Source: Triglochin maritima
Taxonomy: Eukaryota; Streptophyta; Magnoliopsida; Alismatales; Juncaginaceae
Direction: 5' to 3'
Assembly (NCBI GenBank): GCA_963682175.1
Contig: OY821771.1
Coordinates: forward strand, 27,672,201-27,736,200
Length of the DNA: 64,000 bases
In this document: piece by piece, positions 1-11,109 of the stretch
Layout: each line of letters starts with the position of its first letter
Numbering within the stretch: position 1 is the first letter of the stretch
The notes under the pieces: generated by a model
The model's input: only the letters and a program-made list of their open reading frames with translations
Databases searched by the model: none
Told to the model about the DNA's origin: nothing
Program-made: the position numbers and the translations under genes

Positions 1-189
1 GAACAAACAAATTATTTTTCCTTAACAGCTTAATTTACTTTAGTAGGACAGAAAACAATTACACGTTGAACAATTAATCGACTGTCATCTTAGGTGTTGA
101 GAAATTCTGAATCATAAAAAATAATTTAACCGGCTAACGATATACTTTTTTATCAATATCATAATAGAAAATATAATTTACAGTAATCC
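1..189. other. AT-rich sequence, no gene seen
   Basis: Low-complexity AT-rich DNA without a recognisable coding motif. It forms the left flank of the foldback element that starts near 190. Confidence 0.5.
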
Positions 190-524
190 AAATCTGTCAT
201 TTTATGATCTTCACAGTAAAATACTTAAATTCAAAAAATCAAGATAATTAATTTTCACAAAAACAAACGGTTGTGATACGGGTGTTTTGGTGTTTTTTCC
301 CATGAAAATTAAATTTCAAAACACTTAAATAAGAATTAAACCTTTATAATTTTCACAACAAAACACTTAAATTCGAAACATTTAAATTTTAATTTTCAAA
401 GAAAAAAAACACACCAAAACACACATAACACACATAACACCACCGTTTATACTTGTGAAAATTAAAAGTTATGATTTTTGGAATTTAATTATTTTACTGT
501 GAAGATCATAAAAATGACAGATTT
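190..524. repeat. Foldback (MITE-like) element
   Basis: The left arm begins aaatctgtcattttatgatc at 190. The right arm, ending at 524, is its reverse complement through tgtcat, tatgatcttcacagtaaaa and beyond. The inner parts of the arms also pair loosely: a gtgttttggtgt segment near 290 matches acaccaaaacac near 410. The whole unit could fold into one imperfect hairpin of about 335 bp with no coding capacity. This is the form of a foldback MITE. I could not identify a target duplication, so the superfamily is open. Confidence 0.6.
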
Positions 525-591
525 CGATTATTAAGTTATTAAATTATATATGGTGAAATTTGTAAATATCAGTATTAAAATAATATATTAT

Positions 592-624
592 TTAACGACG
601 TTAACATAATAGTAACGTCGTTAA
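592..624. repeat. Short inverted repeat around TAACGTCGTTAA
   Basis: The sequence ttaacgacgtta is followed after about nine bases by its mirror taacgtcgttaa. It may be a small foldback or a transposon terminus. No function can be assigned. Confidence 0.45.
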
Positions 625-650
625 TGGAAAAAGTTAACAGAATGACATTT

Positions 651-710
651 ATGAAATTTGTATAGTTTTTAGTGACATTAATAGAATTTGTATAATTTTT
701 AGTGGCATTA
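651..710. repeat. Two tandem 30-bp units
   Basis: Two consecutive 30-bp units (atgaaatttgtatagttttt... and atagaatttgtataattttt...) differ at a few positions. Partial units lie on both sides. Reading frames through this stretch are artefacts of the repeat. Confidence 0.6.
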
Positions 711-830
711 ATACAAATAGTTATATAGTGATGACAGAAATAGAAATATAGTGTTTCAAATGACATACAAGCAAAAAAACTCTTTTAAGTAACTTTACAG
801 TAATGCACTGGTTGTCTGAACACTTGTGAT

Positions 831-1568
831 TAGGGTGTCAACGGAGCGAATTCAAAACGAATGTAGCAGAATCTGCATCCGCATTCGAAAACACATATGA
901 AGATCCAAATTCAAATTTGAATCCGACCGGATGTTATATTGGATATTTGAATCTGTATTCGACGGATGCGAATCGAATTCGGATTTTATCTGCATCCGAA
1001 TAAAAATTCGGATAGCCCGATATCTGAATCCGAATCCGAGAATCCAATCCGAATTCTTGTTTAAGCACTAAAAATTAGATAATATTTAATACTCTAGTAG
1101 TATTTCTCTATGCATCATAACACCAAAACAAATACACATCAAAATTTGACTTGTGACTTGTGAGGTTGTGGGAGTTTTGGTTTTTGGGAAATAAATTGAT
1201 TAAATTATATTATATTTTAAATGATACAGTTAAGTTGAACATAATTTCAATGAGAATATATATGTATGATATAAAAAGATGGATTATGTATATTATATAT
1301 ATAAATACTTAAAAATATATTTATGTTTTTAACATTTATATATGTTTCGGATAAGAATACAAAGTTTGAATGCGGATATCGTATTCAGATATTAAATCTC
1401 GAATCAGATATTATTCGCATCGGATGTATCACTATCCGTATTCGCATTCACACGACCCAAATATTACACGAATCGAATATTATTCGGATCGGATATTGTT
1501 TGAATCGAATATTTTTCGAACCGGGCGCGAACGAATTTCCGAATTTCGAACGGTCGCCTGACACCCTA
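831..1568. mobile_element. Non-autonomous hAT element, 738 bp
   Basis: The element begins TAGGGTGTCA and ends TGACACCCTA, perfect 10-bp terminal inverted repeats. It is flanked by a perfect 8-bp direct repeat, CTTGTGAT, at 823-830 and 1569-1576. An 8-bp duplication with TAGGG-type ends is the signature of hAT transposons. Both terminal regions are made of degenerate repeats of gaatccgaat, ggatatcg and gaatcgaatatt. The centre is AT-rich and no transposase is encoded. It would need a hAT transposase supplied in trans. The perfect duplication suggests no excision or rearrangement since insertion. Confidence 0.88.
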
Positions 1569-1734
1569 CTTGTGATTATATATGTCGTCCGGTGTCCCTT
1601 TTGGTTTGCCGACCCTTGACGTAATGGTAAGTTTCTGCATAGACTACAGTCACTACATTATGGTCGAGGGCTTTCGAGAAGTACGGACATGTGGAAATTA
1701 CAAACGTAATAAATTTCTATATTGTTAGCTTGAG

Positions 1735-2000
1735 GTTTTAAGCTCAGCTACCATGGGGGCTATTAAAATAGAAATACATGCAGGTGCTGAAGAGGCAAAA
1801 TAGAAATACATGTGGGGGCAGGCAGATCTTACAGTTAATTTGAACTTTATTTGTTATCATCATCTTTAAAATTAATGCTAAATAATTGTCTTGATCATGA
1901 CATCAAATTTTGCATCCTTATATGCCTAGGTATCACTCTCATAGGTTGATGTTCGATTTTTTGGTGTCAAGCCAGAGACATTCCTTTCACAAAAAAGTTT
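1735..2000. repeat. Dispersed repeat, copy 1
   Basis: This stretch is recognisably similar to 33033-33300. Shared blocks include a TTAAGCTCAGCTACCATGG-like start, a ggctattaaaata/ggccattaaaatg segment, a run matching ggcaggcaaat, and a later cattcctttcac/cattgctttcac block. The two copies are diverged and carry small gaps. It may be part of an undescribed transposon or an old segmental duplication. No coding motif is seen. Confidence 0.5.
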
Positions 2001-4225
2001 AAACGTTACAAAATATGAGAATCTTAAGACGTTGACACGTTCTTTAAATTCAGGTTTAGGAATTAAAAAGAAACATAAGACCACTTCACTACGTGGCGGG
2101 CATTCAAGTATATGGGCAAGCATCTCGTCATTTAAATGTGTTTGATATTTATTTTCCACCGAATTAGCAGCTATAACAACTCCTATGGAAGAGAATCGCT
2201 ACATCTCTAGCAAGCACAACTCATATTTTGTTTGATGCAGCTATTGTATGACCCATTTCATACCTTTTGACCTTAATTTTACACTCAAACAAGGATGTCA
2301 TCAAAAGCACTTGCAACTTCAAACTAGTATTGTAAAGTAAAAGATGTATATTTTATTTTTCGGCTTTTTGTAAATGTGCACCTTGAAGGAAACGTAACTA
2401 TCTGTCTTTAATACACATTTCAAACTCCAAAAATTGCCGGTATATACACTTGCCGTTCGTATCGGCCCCACTTCGTCAATGTTTCCTTAATATTAAACAA
2501 TAATAAAAACAATAAAACCGAAAAACCTTCCCACTCCTTCCTGTCATTCCTTCTTCTCCTCCTTTTGGCCATCCTTGGTGACCTATCCAGCCACTTTCTC
2601 TCCTTTGTAGGGAGACGAGGGAGAGGACAAATCGTGATGGTTGGGCGGAGGGAAGAGTGGTGTTTGGTGTTGTGGCGGAAAATAGTGGCGGCATGGAAAA
2701 GTTGGAAAATTGTTGAAGAGTTCGTAGGAAGTTGAGGAGAGAGATCAAGGGAGGCGGTCGGAAGTTGCCATTTGGATGTTGGTATTATTCGGATGCATTG
2801 ACTAGTCTTCAATTTAACCGCAAACGTATGAATTGTGTAGCAAACAGATCAAATACAAGAAGTGGTTGCCAATTACATTATATTTCTTATCCGATCGTGA
2901 CATCAAAAAATAACACTAAGGGTATGTATGGTTAACAATTTGAGGAGAGAAAAGAAAACAAAGTTTTGTTAATAAATGATTACGATTTTTTTTTGTTTTT
3001 TAATAAAGAAACGATCTGCACAAATATTTTGTTGTTGTTTTTAATAATAAAGAAACAAACTACAAATGATTTTTTATTTAAGATAAAAATTGGAACGAGG
3101 TAGATGAGTTAGAGGGTCATAGTTGATTAACCGGAACAAGTATTGGGTTTAAAAATATCCCAAAGTAATTTGTACTATTGAGAGATCAAATGCTCAATCT
3201 ACGATTGTAATATCAAAGTCTTTATTAATGTATTATTATGAGATGAACGTATGTTTACTTAAGATTTCACTGATAAAACATGCGTTAAACTCAATGAAAG
3301 ATAACATAAAAAACGAATTTTCTCATAAAATGCATAAATACCCATGGAAAACAATATTGTTACAACATAAACTTAGTTTCTTAAGATTTAAGTGATAAAA
3401 CTTAATGGTTAAACTCATCAAAACAAAATTAATAAGAATGATGCTATAAAATAAATTTGCAATCATGAACCACGAGATCCGATCAATCTCCTATCACACC
3501 TTTAGTCTATCTACCTCAATCTAAATGGTTTTAGCCACTCAAGGACATGGAAGAATCACGAGATACAGAAACAAAAGAAAAAGAAGAAAAGAGGAAGAAC
3601 ACAAAGAAAATTAAGAAATATTTTTTATATTAATGAGCTAAAGATAAATAGACAAGATATTATACCTCATCCCTAGAGAAAAGAGTTTTTTACAAGGAAT
3701 GGAAGAAGTATTGACTTCTCTCCCAACACCTCTATTTATAGATACAGGTGGCATTTTCCTGTCCTCTATTCTCAGAACTCCTTGACGTCCTTTTGTAGTC
3801 TTTTCGCTTTTGAATCCGGAAATATTTAAAAGAGTAAAGTTGTGCACCTTCAATTTATCTTCACGACAGATCTTGAATGGAAAGATTTTGGATATCGGAG
3901 ATGAACATTATGCTACATTACTGGTGCTCCGTCTGTGGTCTAATTTCCAAACGCAGACTGATTTACTCTTTAATTTCGTAAAATTACGATCTGAATTTGT
4001 AAATGACCATAAGAGAAAATATTCCTTGTTCAGGATCCGGAATCAGCGAATATGGATACTGTATGTGAAAGTTACAGATAAAAGAAAAAAAAAGTGTCTG
4101 AAATCCAAACTTTCCAAATTGATGTTAATTGTTTAATCCGAATTTGTACTTATAATGAATATTTTCCACCAATTTGTGCACAATAGAGAGAAAAATCATG
4201 TGAAGTTGGCATCTTGGATGATGCA
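2001..4225. other. AT-rich intergenic DNA, no recognised gene
   Basis: Several short open frames occur but none resembles a known protein. A purine-rich segment near 2600-2760 makes an arginine-rich antisense frame that looks spurious. A degenerate direct repeat of about 120 bp (cttaagattt...gataaaac...taaactca) lies at about 3256 and 3378. A minus-strand TATA-like motif lies at 3733. Confidence 0.4.
3733..3740 (-). promoter_or_regulatory. TATA-like box on minus strand
   Basis: The minus strand reads TATAAATA followed by gaggtgttggg, a good plant TATA context. It resembles the TATA boxes inside the LTRs of this window, so it may mark the promoter of an unrecognised LTR relic. No gene downstream at 3650-3000 could be identified. 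Confidence 0.35.
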
Positions 4226-5913
4226 TGATTGATCGTTTTAAATAACAGCAAGTGGACGGCGTCGGTGAAGACATGACAAATACGGATCAAACCTTAAGTA
4301 GTTGTGAGTGTTGTTGTGACTAGTATACTCGATTGAGAAATGAGAGGAGAATGATGAGATTATGCTAAACAAACTACACGACAAATGCGATGGAAATAAA
4401 AAACAATTAATAAAAAAGAGTCACGTAGAAGGTGGAGAATGAATGCAAAAGTGTAGATGTGTATTGGCGTGTTGTGTAATATTTACTGCTCATCCATGCA
4501 TACATGGAAATCTTATAATGCCACAATCCTAAGTTCATATCTACATGGATTAAGATTTATCATCATCCTTAAAACATACAAAATATTACTCAAGATGAGG
4601 ACAAAGAAGACCACATTATAACATGTTTAATGACATAAAGAACATGGAATCTAAAATCACCAAAACCCAACTATGTCCCCACATGAATTAAGATATAACA
4701 TTATCATTAAAACACACAATACATTAATTAAGATGAGGTCAACAAGAACGCATGCTCCCACATGACATCCTTACCTCTATACCCACTTCAACCTTATCAT
4801 CATCTCATCGTTCCCATAAAGTGTGTCTACTAGCCAAAACATGTGCTAAGCATCAACTAATATCATTAACACATCAAAGGTAAGAGTGAGGAACACAACA
4901 AAATGACTATGGAATTCATGTGAGGCTCCAAGATTATGATTAAATACACACACTAATACAACACATCAACACTTCACATCATGCTCCACCCCCCAATGAG
5001 ATGAATTACTCACTAATCAACATATAAACCAAATAAACAACAACATAAAAACAACACACGAACAACTAAAGAAAACTATATCTAACCAAAGCAATAGAAT
5101 AAAAATTACATCAAATGACAAGCAAGAACATAAAGAATAAGAAACTAAAACTTGATTAAGAAAGAAAGATTACAAAATGTGTGTCTCCTCTCCTCCCACT
5201 ACTTTACTAAACATGAAATCAAACCTACTATACTAAACATGAAATAAAACCTACTCTACTAATCAAGAAATAAAACTAACTCAAAGGCGAGAGGAAGGAA
5301 GAGAAAAGGCGGGGGAGGAATGTTTACAAGTGTATTTATAGAATATTAGAGGGTCTGGATGAATCTTGGCGCAATCAAACGACTGTAAATCAGATCTGGA
5401 TGTTGCATAATTCTTTGACCCAAAATCCTGACCTACCGGAGAAATGTGGAGTTGAACTGGCCAACCGGATTCGCCAGTGGTGGATTTTAATCCGCCATTA
5501 GCGGATCAGTTGGGTCGGATCGACCTCTAATTTCACTAGTAGCTTTAACGTACTATTTGACTTTCGCACCCGAAGATGTTGGTGCCAACCCGTTTGATTT
5601 TAATTGTCGAATTACTACTCAAGTTCAGGAGATTACAGACTTTCGCAACCAAGATATTTTTATTTACACTTAGGTCCATTTGGGTTTTCACTTGGGTCCT
5701 TCCTGACATACAATCCGGTTATTATGCATTACAATTAGGTCCAGAAAGCTTCCAAATCAGTCATTTCTTCTTGCATCTAGGTCATTTTCACTTCCTTTCT
5801 CTTCTTTATTACCTAAAACCTGAAACACATCAAACAAACACTCGAGTAACACAAAATTGGGGTAAAATAAACAATATATAGCAGGAATGCAATGTATGAT
5901 GTGCTACTAATCA
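4226..5913 (-). mobile_element. LTR of Asp-PBS gypsy family, copy A
   Basis: This LTR begins tgattgatcgtttta on plus and ends ctactaatca just before the polypurine complement aatacccccacac. The same ends occur in the complete LTRs at 45976 and 51742. In minus orientation it is the 3' LTR, because the polypurine tract lies at its high-coordinate side. A TATAAATA box lies on minus at 5333-5340. A near-palindrome tccgccattagcggat at 5491-5506 sits upstream of it. No primer site lies to its left, so the left edge is a true element end. It is diverged from the 46-57 kb copies. Confidence 0.72.
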
Positions 5914-6201
5914 AATACCCCCACACTTAACTTTTGCTAGTCCTGAGCAAAACAAAGAAAGAAAAAATATGAAAGAAAGGAAAAACATAGTAAAATAAGA
6001 AATCCTAACTTACATTTGTAGGAATCACGATTGCACTTAGCACGTGCAACTACCCGTTAAACCACGTTGTCGCCAAGGAGGAGGAGTGGTGTCTCCTGAT
6101 GGTTTTTAGCAGATACCTACAAAATCTGAACATTGATGCATTATTCAACCAAGCAACACGACTCGAAGGACCTACTTTTGTCGATCATTGGTCACGGTAA
6201 T
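5914..6201 (-). mobile_element. Internal fragment of Asp-PBS element A
   Basis: It starts with the complement of a polypurine tract (aatacccccacac). Similarity to 47517-47785 continues, including gctagtcctgagcaaaac, the short hairpin around ttgcacttagcacgtgcaac, and the gtcgatcattgg block. It stops abruptly near 6201, where unrelated gypsy pol sequence begins. The rest of this element is missing. Confidence 0.65.
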
Positions 6202-7198
6202 CTTACGAGCCAACTACGAATCCTCACTCTGCTTCTGCACTATCCTATGGATGATAGTCGGCTCAACTCACAAGCTAGCCAACCCTACTCGGCCGATCTT
6301 CTCCACAAAAGGATGCCAATCTGCCAGATCCTCCAACAACTTCCACTCCTGAATCCTCAAGTGAGCAACTAAACCTTCCCACTTCCTGCTGAGAGCATCC
6401 GTTACAAAATTTGCCTTACCTAGATGGTACGAGATGGTGAAGTCGTAGTCCTTAATGAACTGCAACCACCGCTGCTACCTCATATTAAGCTTCTTCTGTG
6501 AGGACATGTACGTCAAGATCTGATGATCGGTGAACACCTCAAACTGCTCCCCATACAAGTAGTGTCTCCAGACCTTCAGCGTGAAAACCACTGCCGCAAG
6601 CTCCAAGTCGTGCCTAGGATAATTCTTCTCATGCACCTTAAGTTGCCACGATGCATATGCCATGACTGTCTCATGCTGCATGAGCACACAACCCAAACCA
6701 ATCCCCGAAGCATCACTATAGATCACGAAACCACCTGATCCACTAGGAAGTGTCAACACTGGTACCAAAGTCAACCTTTTCTTCAGGTCCTGGAAGCTCT
6801 CTTCGCACTTCCTCGACCACTCAAACTTCACTCCAATTACGACGTCGAACTCCGACATTCATAACACAACGAGGTCAGATGGAAAGTCTTGATCCCACAA
6901 GACCACTGATACCCTCGGAAGATACGTCCTCACAACGAGCACGTCACCCACCGATGTACTAACTTCAAGCCTGAAAGTTAGCCCCACCAGTGTACTAACC
7001 ACTACGACTGTGAACTCCTCTGAGATGAAGGAATGCATAGCCCCAAAGTCTTCACTTAAGACCAGAAGCAAGCATGCATGAATGACTTATTACTAACTGA
7101 AACACAACAAAAAAGGAAAGGAATTTACTGACATGGTACGAGCCTGATGCCCTACTAGAGAGTCTTCAGATTCTGTACACTTTTGGGACCGACCGGCT
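6202..7198 (-). pseudogene. Deleted chromovirus-like gypsy polyprotein (protease fused to RNase H)
   Basis: Read on minus from 7071, a protease fragment carries DFGAMHSFISEEF, where the usual active-site DSGA is DFGA. An in-frame TGA follows at 6859-6861. Then comes MSEFDVVIG, typical of the end of the protease domain. It is joined directly to [19 protein letters not shown], which normally lies after the reverse-transcriptase palm, so the whole palm is gone. The RNase H domain follows with [19 protein letters not shown] and FTDHQ. An in-frame TAG lies at 6475-6477. The end IKDYDFTISYH...DALSRK is typical of Tekay/Del-type chromoviruses. Gag and integrase are absent. It cannot encode an active polyprotein. 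Confidence 0.82.
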
Positions 7199-7207
7199 CT
7201 GATACCA
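7195..7207 (-). other. Primer-binding site, initiator tRNA-Met type
   Basis: Plus reads ggctctgatacca. The minus strand is therefore TGGTATCAGAGCC, complementary to the 3' end of plant initiator tRNA-Met. It lies three bases from the LTR end at 7211, as expected for a gypsy element transcribed on minus. Confidence 0.8.
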
Positions 7208-7210
7208 AGA

Positions 7211-8112
7211 TGTAATGCCCCCGATCTTGCAGTTACACACGTTGGAGAAACCAAGCGAACTGTCGCGATCAGAGTCATCCGTGACGATCGAAGGGGTTAC
7301 AATAAGAGACGACACATACTCCACGCGTCGAATAAAGGCATACATGGATAGACTAAAAACGAGCCGGAAATTGAAATAGGAAATTATCCATATATGGAAA
7401 TAATATCAACACATTACATTGACTTCAAAAGGAAATACATCATAAAATAATGCTGAAGCAAAACGATGACTGGAAGAATCTGGTCGATGTGCCCCTACTG
7501 TACAGAATCCTCTGAACCTCCTCCAATCTAACCCCTGTTGAAAACCTAAGTACTTGAGGCAAACATTTGAAGGAATATGCGTGAGTTTTCAATTAAGAAA
7601 ACCCTGTATGCCCCGGGTCCAAAAGTAGGATAAGAAGTTATGCATGAAATCCTATATGAGACACATGCAAAGCAAAATGGCCAAAACTCTACATAGTTGC
7701 GTTAGGCGACAACTCTACATAGTTGCACCGTTCGGGCTCCACCCGAAGTGATTCCTCTACATAGGAATCAACCCACCAGTCTTGCTGGTCAAATCCACAT
7801 GCGGGTCACCCAACAATGATCCACCGCTTGACACAAAGCGGTCTTCCGAATTGACACACTCAACTCACGACAAAGACCTAAATGATACCATCGCATGTTG
7901 GGAATGCTCGTCCTATAGAAAAATGATAGCACACATGTAGGTCTTATCTTACGCCTGACCTCTCTAAATAGAGGTCTTTGTGAATATGCCTCTCTACAGA
8001 GAGGTCATAGTCGTGGCCCGTCGGCCCCAAAACAATAATGCCCAAGATTAATTCTGAATTCTGAAATGCACATGCAATTCATCTAATACAATGCATACAT
8101 ACATAGACATTC
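7211..8112 (-). mobile_element. 5' LTR of the chromovirus relic
   Basis: On minus the LTR ends gggggcattaca next to the primer site. The body is related to the plus-strand LTR ending at 62392 and to the fragment at 62990-63276 (shared blocks such as ggaaattatccatatatgg and ccccgggtccaaaa). It appears cut at its high-coordinate end, where a second related LTR begins at 8113. The outer boundary is therefore uncertain. Confidence 0.65.
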
Positions 8113-9550
8113 TGTAATGCTCCCTGATCTCGTGGGTATGCACACTGGAAAGGAAACGCTAGTGTCGCGATCAGAGACCTCCGCAACGACTGATGGGGTT
8201 ACAATAAACAAACAAACATACTAACTCGACAATATATAAAGACATACATGGATATCTGACATATAAAATAATTGAAACAACTGAATATCCATATATGAAA
8301 GATTCATTACAAAACTGGAGTTTTAAAAAGGGAAATACAATATCATAAAGCGGAAGTATAGATAACTAAAGACTTTGGTTGACGTGTCCCTCGTGTACAG
8401 AATCTTCAACAACTCGTCCAGTCCTCCCTGTAGGAACCTAAGTATCTGAAAGCACCACATCAACATATACGTGAGTTTTCAATATAAAGAAAACCCAGTA
8501 TGCCCCAGCCAGATATTAACAGAAATATGTATGGTCTAACTAAGAGAAAAGCACAGAAAAACACATTATGAAATAGAGGGCTACGACTCCAACAACCGCA
8601 CCAGTCGGGCGCACCTAAGTAGATTCCAATAAAAGGAAACAGAAGCGGGGTCACTCGACAGTGACCCACCGTTTGGCACAAAGTGGTAGGTCGGATAGAC
8701 GCCCCAAACCGTGGAAATAAACCTACATTGTGCCGTCGCAAACTTGGGAACATCTAACCTAAGACAGAATGATAGCACACTTGTCCAGGACTTATCTTAC
8801 GCCTGACCTCCACATAGAGGTCTAGTGCAAATGGCCTATGAAGCTAGAGGACCCACTCGCGGCCCGGTGGACCAGAAAATAGAATGTGCCCAGAATTACA
8901 TTATCAGATTATATGCAGTGCAAGCTACCTAAGGATCGATAAACCTAGAGTCGCTATAAGTCCAGAACAAGCTCAAGGAAGAGTATACGAGTACTCTTCT
9001 TAAAGCTACACAAAAAATCAGAACCATAACATTAAGATCGGAACACAAAAGCACTCACAACAGTAAGCAATCATAACCCGGGATTGATAAATCAACATGA
9101 TAAGTGGTTAATCATCTACAGGTCATGATACAAAGTTATAAGGTCTGACATCCCAAGGGACACATGCATTCAACCCTCCTTACATCCAATCAGTAGTACA
9201 CAACGTAGCCCAAGTTGACCCACACACTCAAATTGCACCCGATCGACTTGACTAAGTCAACCGATTGCAAAACCGACCGACGAGCCGCACTAGCCCACTA
9301 GTCGCCTGAACTTGCCCAAAAAGGAAACTTTTCCCCAAAAGGAAACCTTTCCGAAACAAAGCATAAAATCTCAAATTGATTATTAGTCAGGTACGAGTAT
9401 GCCCATACCTGACCCAAACCCAACTTGATTACATGCCTAGTGTTGAGCTAAGGCATTTGGACGACCAACTCACACCTGTGCCATCCGAATTCGAACCTGA
9501 ATAACACTCTATGCTCTAACTCTCTTTTTCATTGAAGCCTAAAAACCCTA
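8113..9550 (-). mobile_element. Second, related gypsy LTR (right edge unresolved)
   Basis: It begins tgtaatgctccctgatctcg, matching the tgtaatgcccccgatcttgc start at 7211. It parallels that LTR through gtcgcgatcagag, ggggttacaata, gagttttcaatat and the cttacgcctgacct block near 8800. It is therefore another minus-strand member of the same family, clearly diverged. I could not find the matching outer end, so the end given is approximate. Nothing coding is recognised. Confidence 0.5.
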
Positions 9551-10206
9551 CCAATTGTGAGTTTATAAATACATCCTTATGTTCTACACTTAAATTACTT
9601 CCCACGTACTTCTGACACTTAATTCCTTACAAACTCTATGCTTTCAATCCTCACTGTGTTTTTGTTCACCAGCTCATTCTTGATTTCAAGTCTCAAGTTA
9701 GTCTTTTATTTCAAGCAATTTAAGGTTGTAGGTTTGGTTGGGAGCATTCTCTTTGGTTGTGGACTAGATTCAAGCTACACGAGGGTTTTTGGTAACTCGT
9801 GTTGTAAGGAGATTTCCGTCAAAGGATATTAATTAGAAGATACTCGAGTGGTGCACATAGGCCGCAGGGGCATGCTGAACCTTTATAAATTCTTTGTCGA
9901 TTGTGTGGTTTACATTCTGTTACCCTACTTGTTATAATTCCACATTTGAGCACATTTAGATCTATTCAGCCCCTTCTAGACCTTTAGACCTCTCCATTAG
10001 ACTAATTTTTTGACTCTTAGATCATATACATTAAGGATTGTTGGGTGGGACCCAAGATAATTCCGCGACTGCTCGGTGGGGACACTCGGTCACGTCCGTA
10101 AGTGCTTGTGAGCTTAAGGGGAAATAAATAAAGTGTCATCACCAAGTCGTGAAATTTGGTGTTTTGATAGAAGCACTTGATCCTTAAATGTGGTATTAGA
10201 GTAGGT
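9551..10206 (+). mobile_element. Possible plus-strand LTR/leader remnant
   Basis: A plus-strand TATA-like tttataaata lies at 9562-9571. Downstream, the text around 9880-9960 (ctttataaattctttgtcgattgtgtggtttaca) resembles the R/U5 part of plant copia LTRs. A degenerate tRNA-Met primer site, tggtattagagt, lies near 10191. No gag or pol follows. This is a weak call. Confidence 0.3.
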
Positions 10207-10246
10207 CATGAGTTCTAGTCACCTCCTGCTAAGGATGTAATTATAT

Positions 10247-10263
10247 GGGGGGGGGGGGGGGGG
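10247..10263. repeat. Poly-G run of 17
   Basis: A homopolymer of 17 G follows ttatat. Such runs are prone to length error in assembly. Confidence 0.8.
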
Positions 10264-10654
10264 TAGATCCTCCACCCCCTTGCAAATATTCATTTCAAAA
10301 CATTGTAAAGCCTAATTAAAAAATGCAGTTATAAAGGGCTATCTGCGTAAAGATTGAACAAGCCAGAGGAATAACGGCTTTCAACTATTAAAAAATGACA
10401 TAAAATGAAAAATGAAGCAAGATGCCACGCAATAATGTTGCTATCTCTATAGCAGCAAAGACATGATCATTCAATCATCACAAGAACAACAACAACAAGG
10501 TGCCACACAATAATGTTGCTATCTACGGGTCACGAGATAATGGTCACATTATCAAATTCTTGACCTATATACATTCGTCCACATCATCACACTCATGACA
10601 ACAATAACAATAGCTCTGAGACTATGAAATACATTTGCCATAATAGCCATAGAT

Positions 10655-11035
10655 TCTGTGAACTAACCATGAACAAATCACATGAATCTAACAACTAATA
10701 ATACAAGAATATATGACGTGTTGACAGCAATTAACTCATGAAGATAACATAAATTCAGCAAGTAATAATACATGATTATATGGTATATTGACAGCAACTA
10801 ATCATGAAGATCACCTAAAATCCAGCAAGTGATAATATATGATCATTTGATATATTGACAACAACTAATCGTGAAAGTCACATATAAGCCAGCAAGTAAT
10901 AACACATGATTGTATGATATATTGATAGCAACTAATCAGGATGGTCACATAAAATCCAGCAAGTAATCATACATGATCATAATATATATTGACAACAAAT
11001 TAATTAGGAAGGTCACATAAAATCTAGCAAGTATA
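10655..11035. repeat. 67-bp tandem repeat, about 5.7 copies
   Basis: Unit starts (ttgacagcaa-type) fall at 10721, 10788, 10855, 10922 and 10989, exactly 67 bp apart. The fifth unit is truncated and a degenerate unit precedes the first. Each unit contains a cagcaagtaataatacatgat core. It directly precedes the gag remnant of the neighbouring Asp-PBS element. Confidence 0.85.
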
Positions 11036-11109
11036 TATTATGGTTCGGGAGGAACATATGAACACTCTTCGAACACCTGACCACTTAAACCTCTCTGGTC
11101 ATCTGACGT

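Noticed and set aside
2420..2812. 130-codon minus-strand frame with Arg-rich centre
   Set aside because: Composition follows a purine-rich DNA tract; no domain, no promoter, and an overlapping alternative frame of equal quality.
7195..7207. tRNA-like sequence ggctctgatacca
   Set aside because: Only the last bases of a tRNA are present. It is a retrotransposon primer site, not a tRNA gene; the same holds for 51719-51736.
10655..11035. Regular repeats as a possible CRISPR array
   Set aside because: The whole 67-bp unit is repeated without unique spacers, there are no cas genes, and the genome is a plant's.
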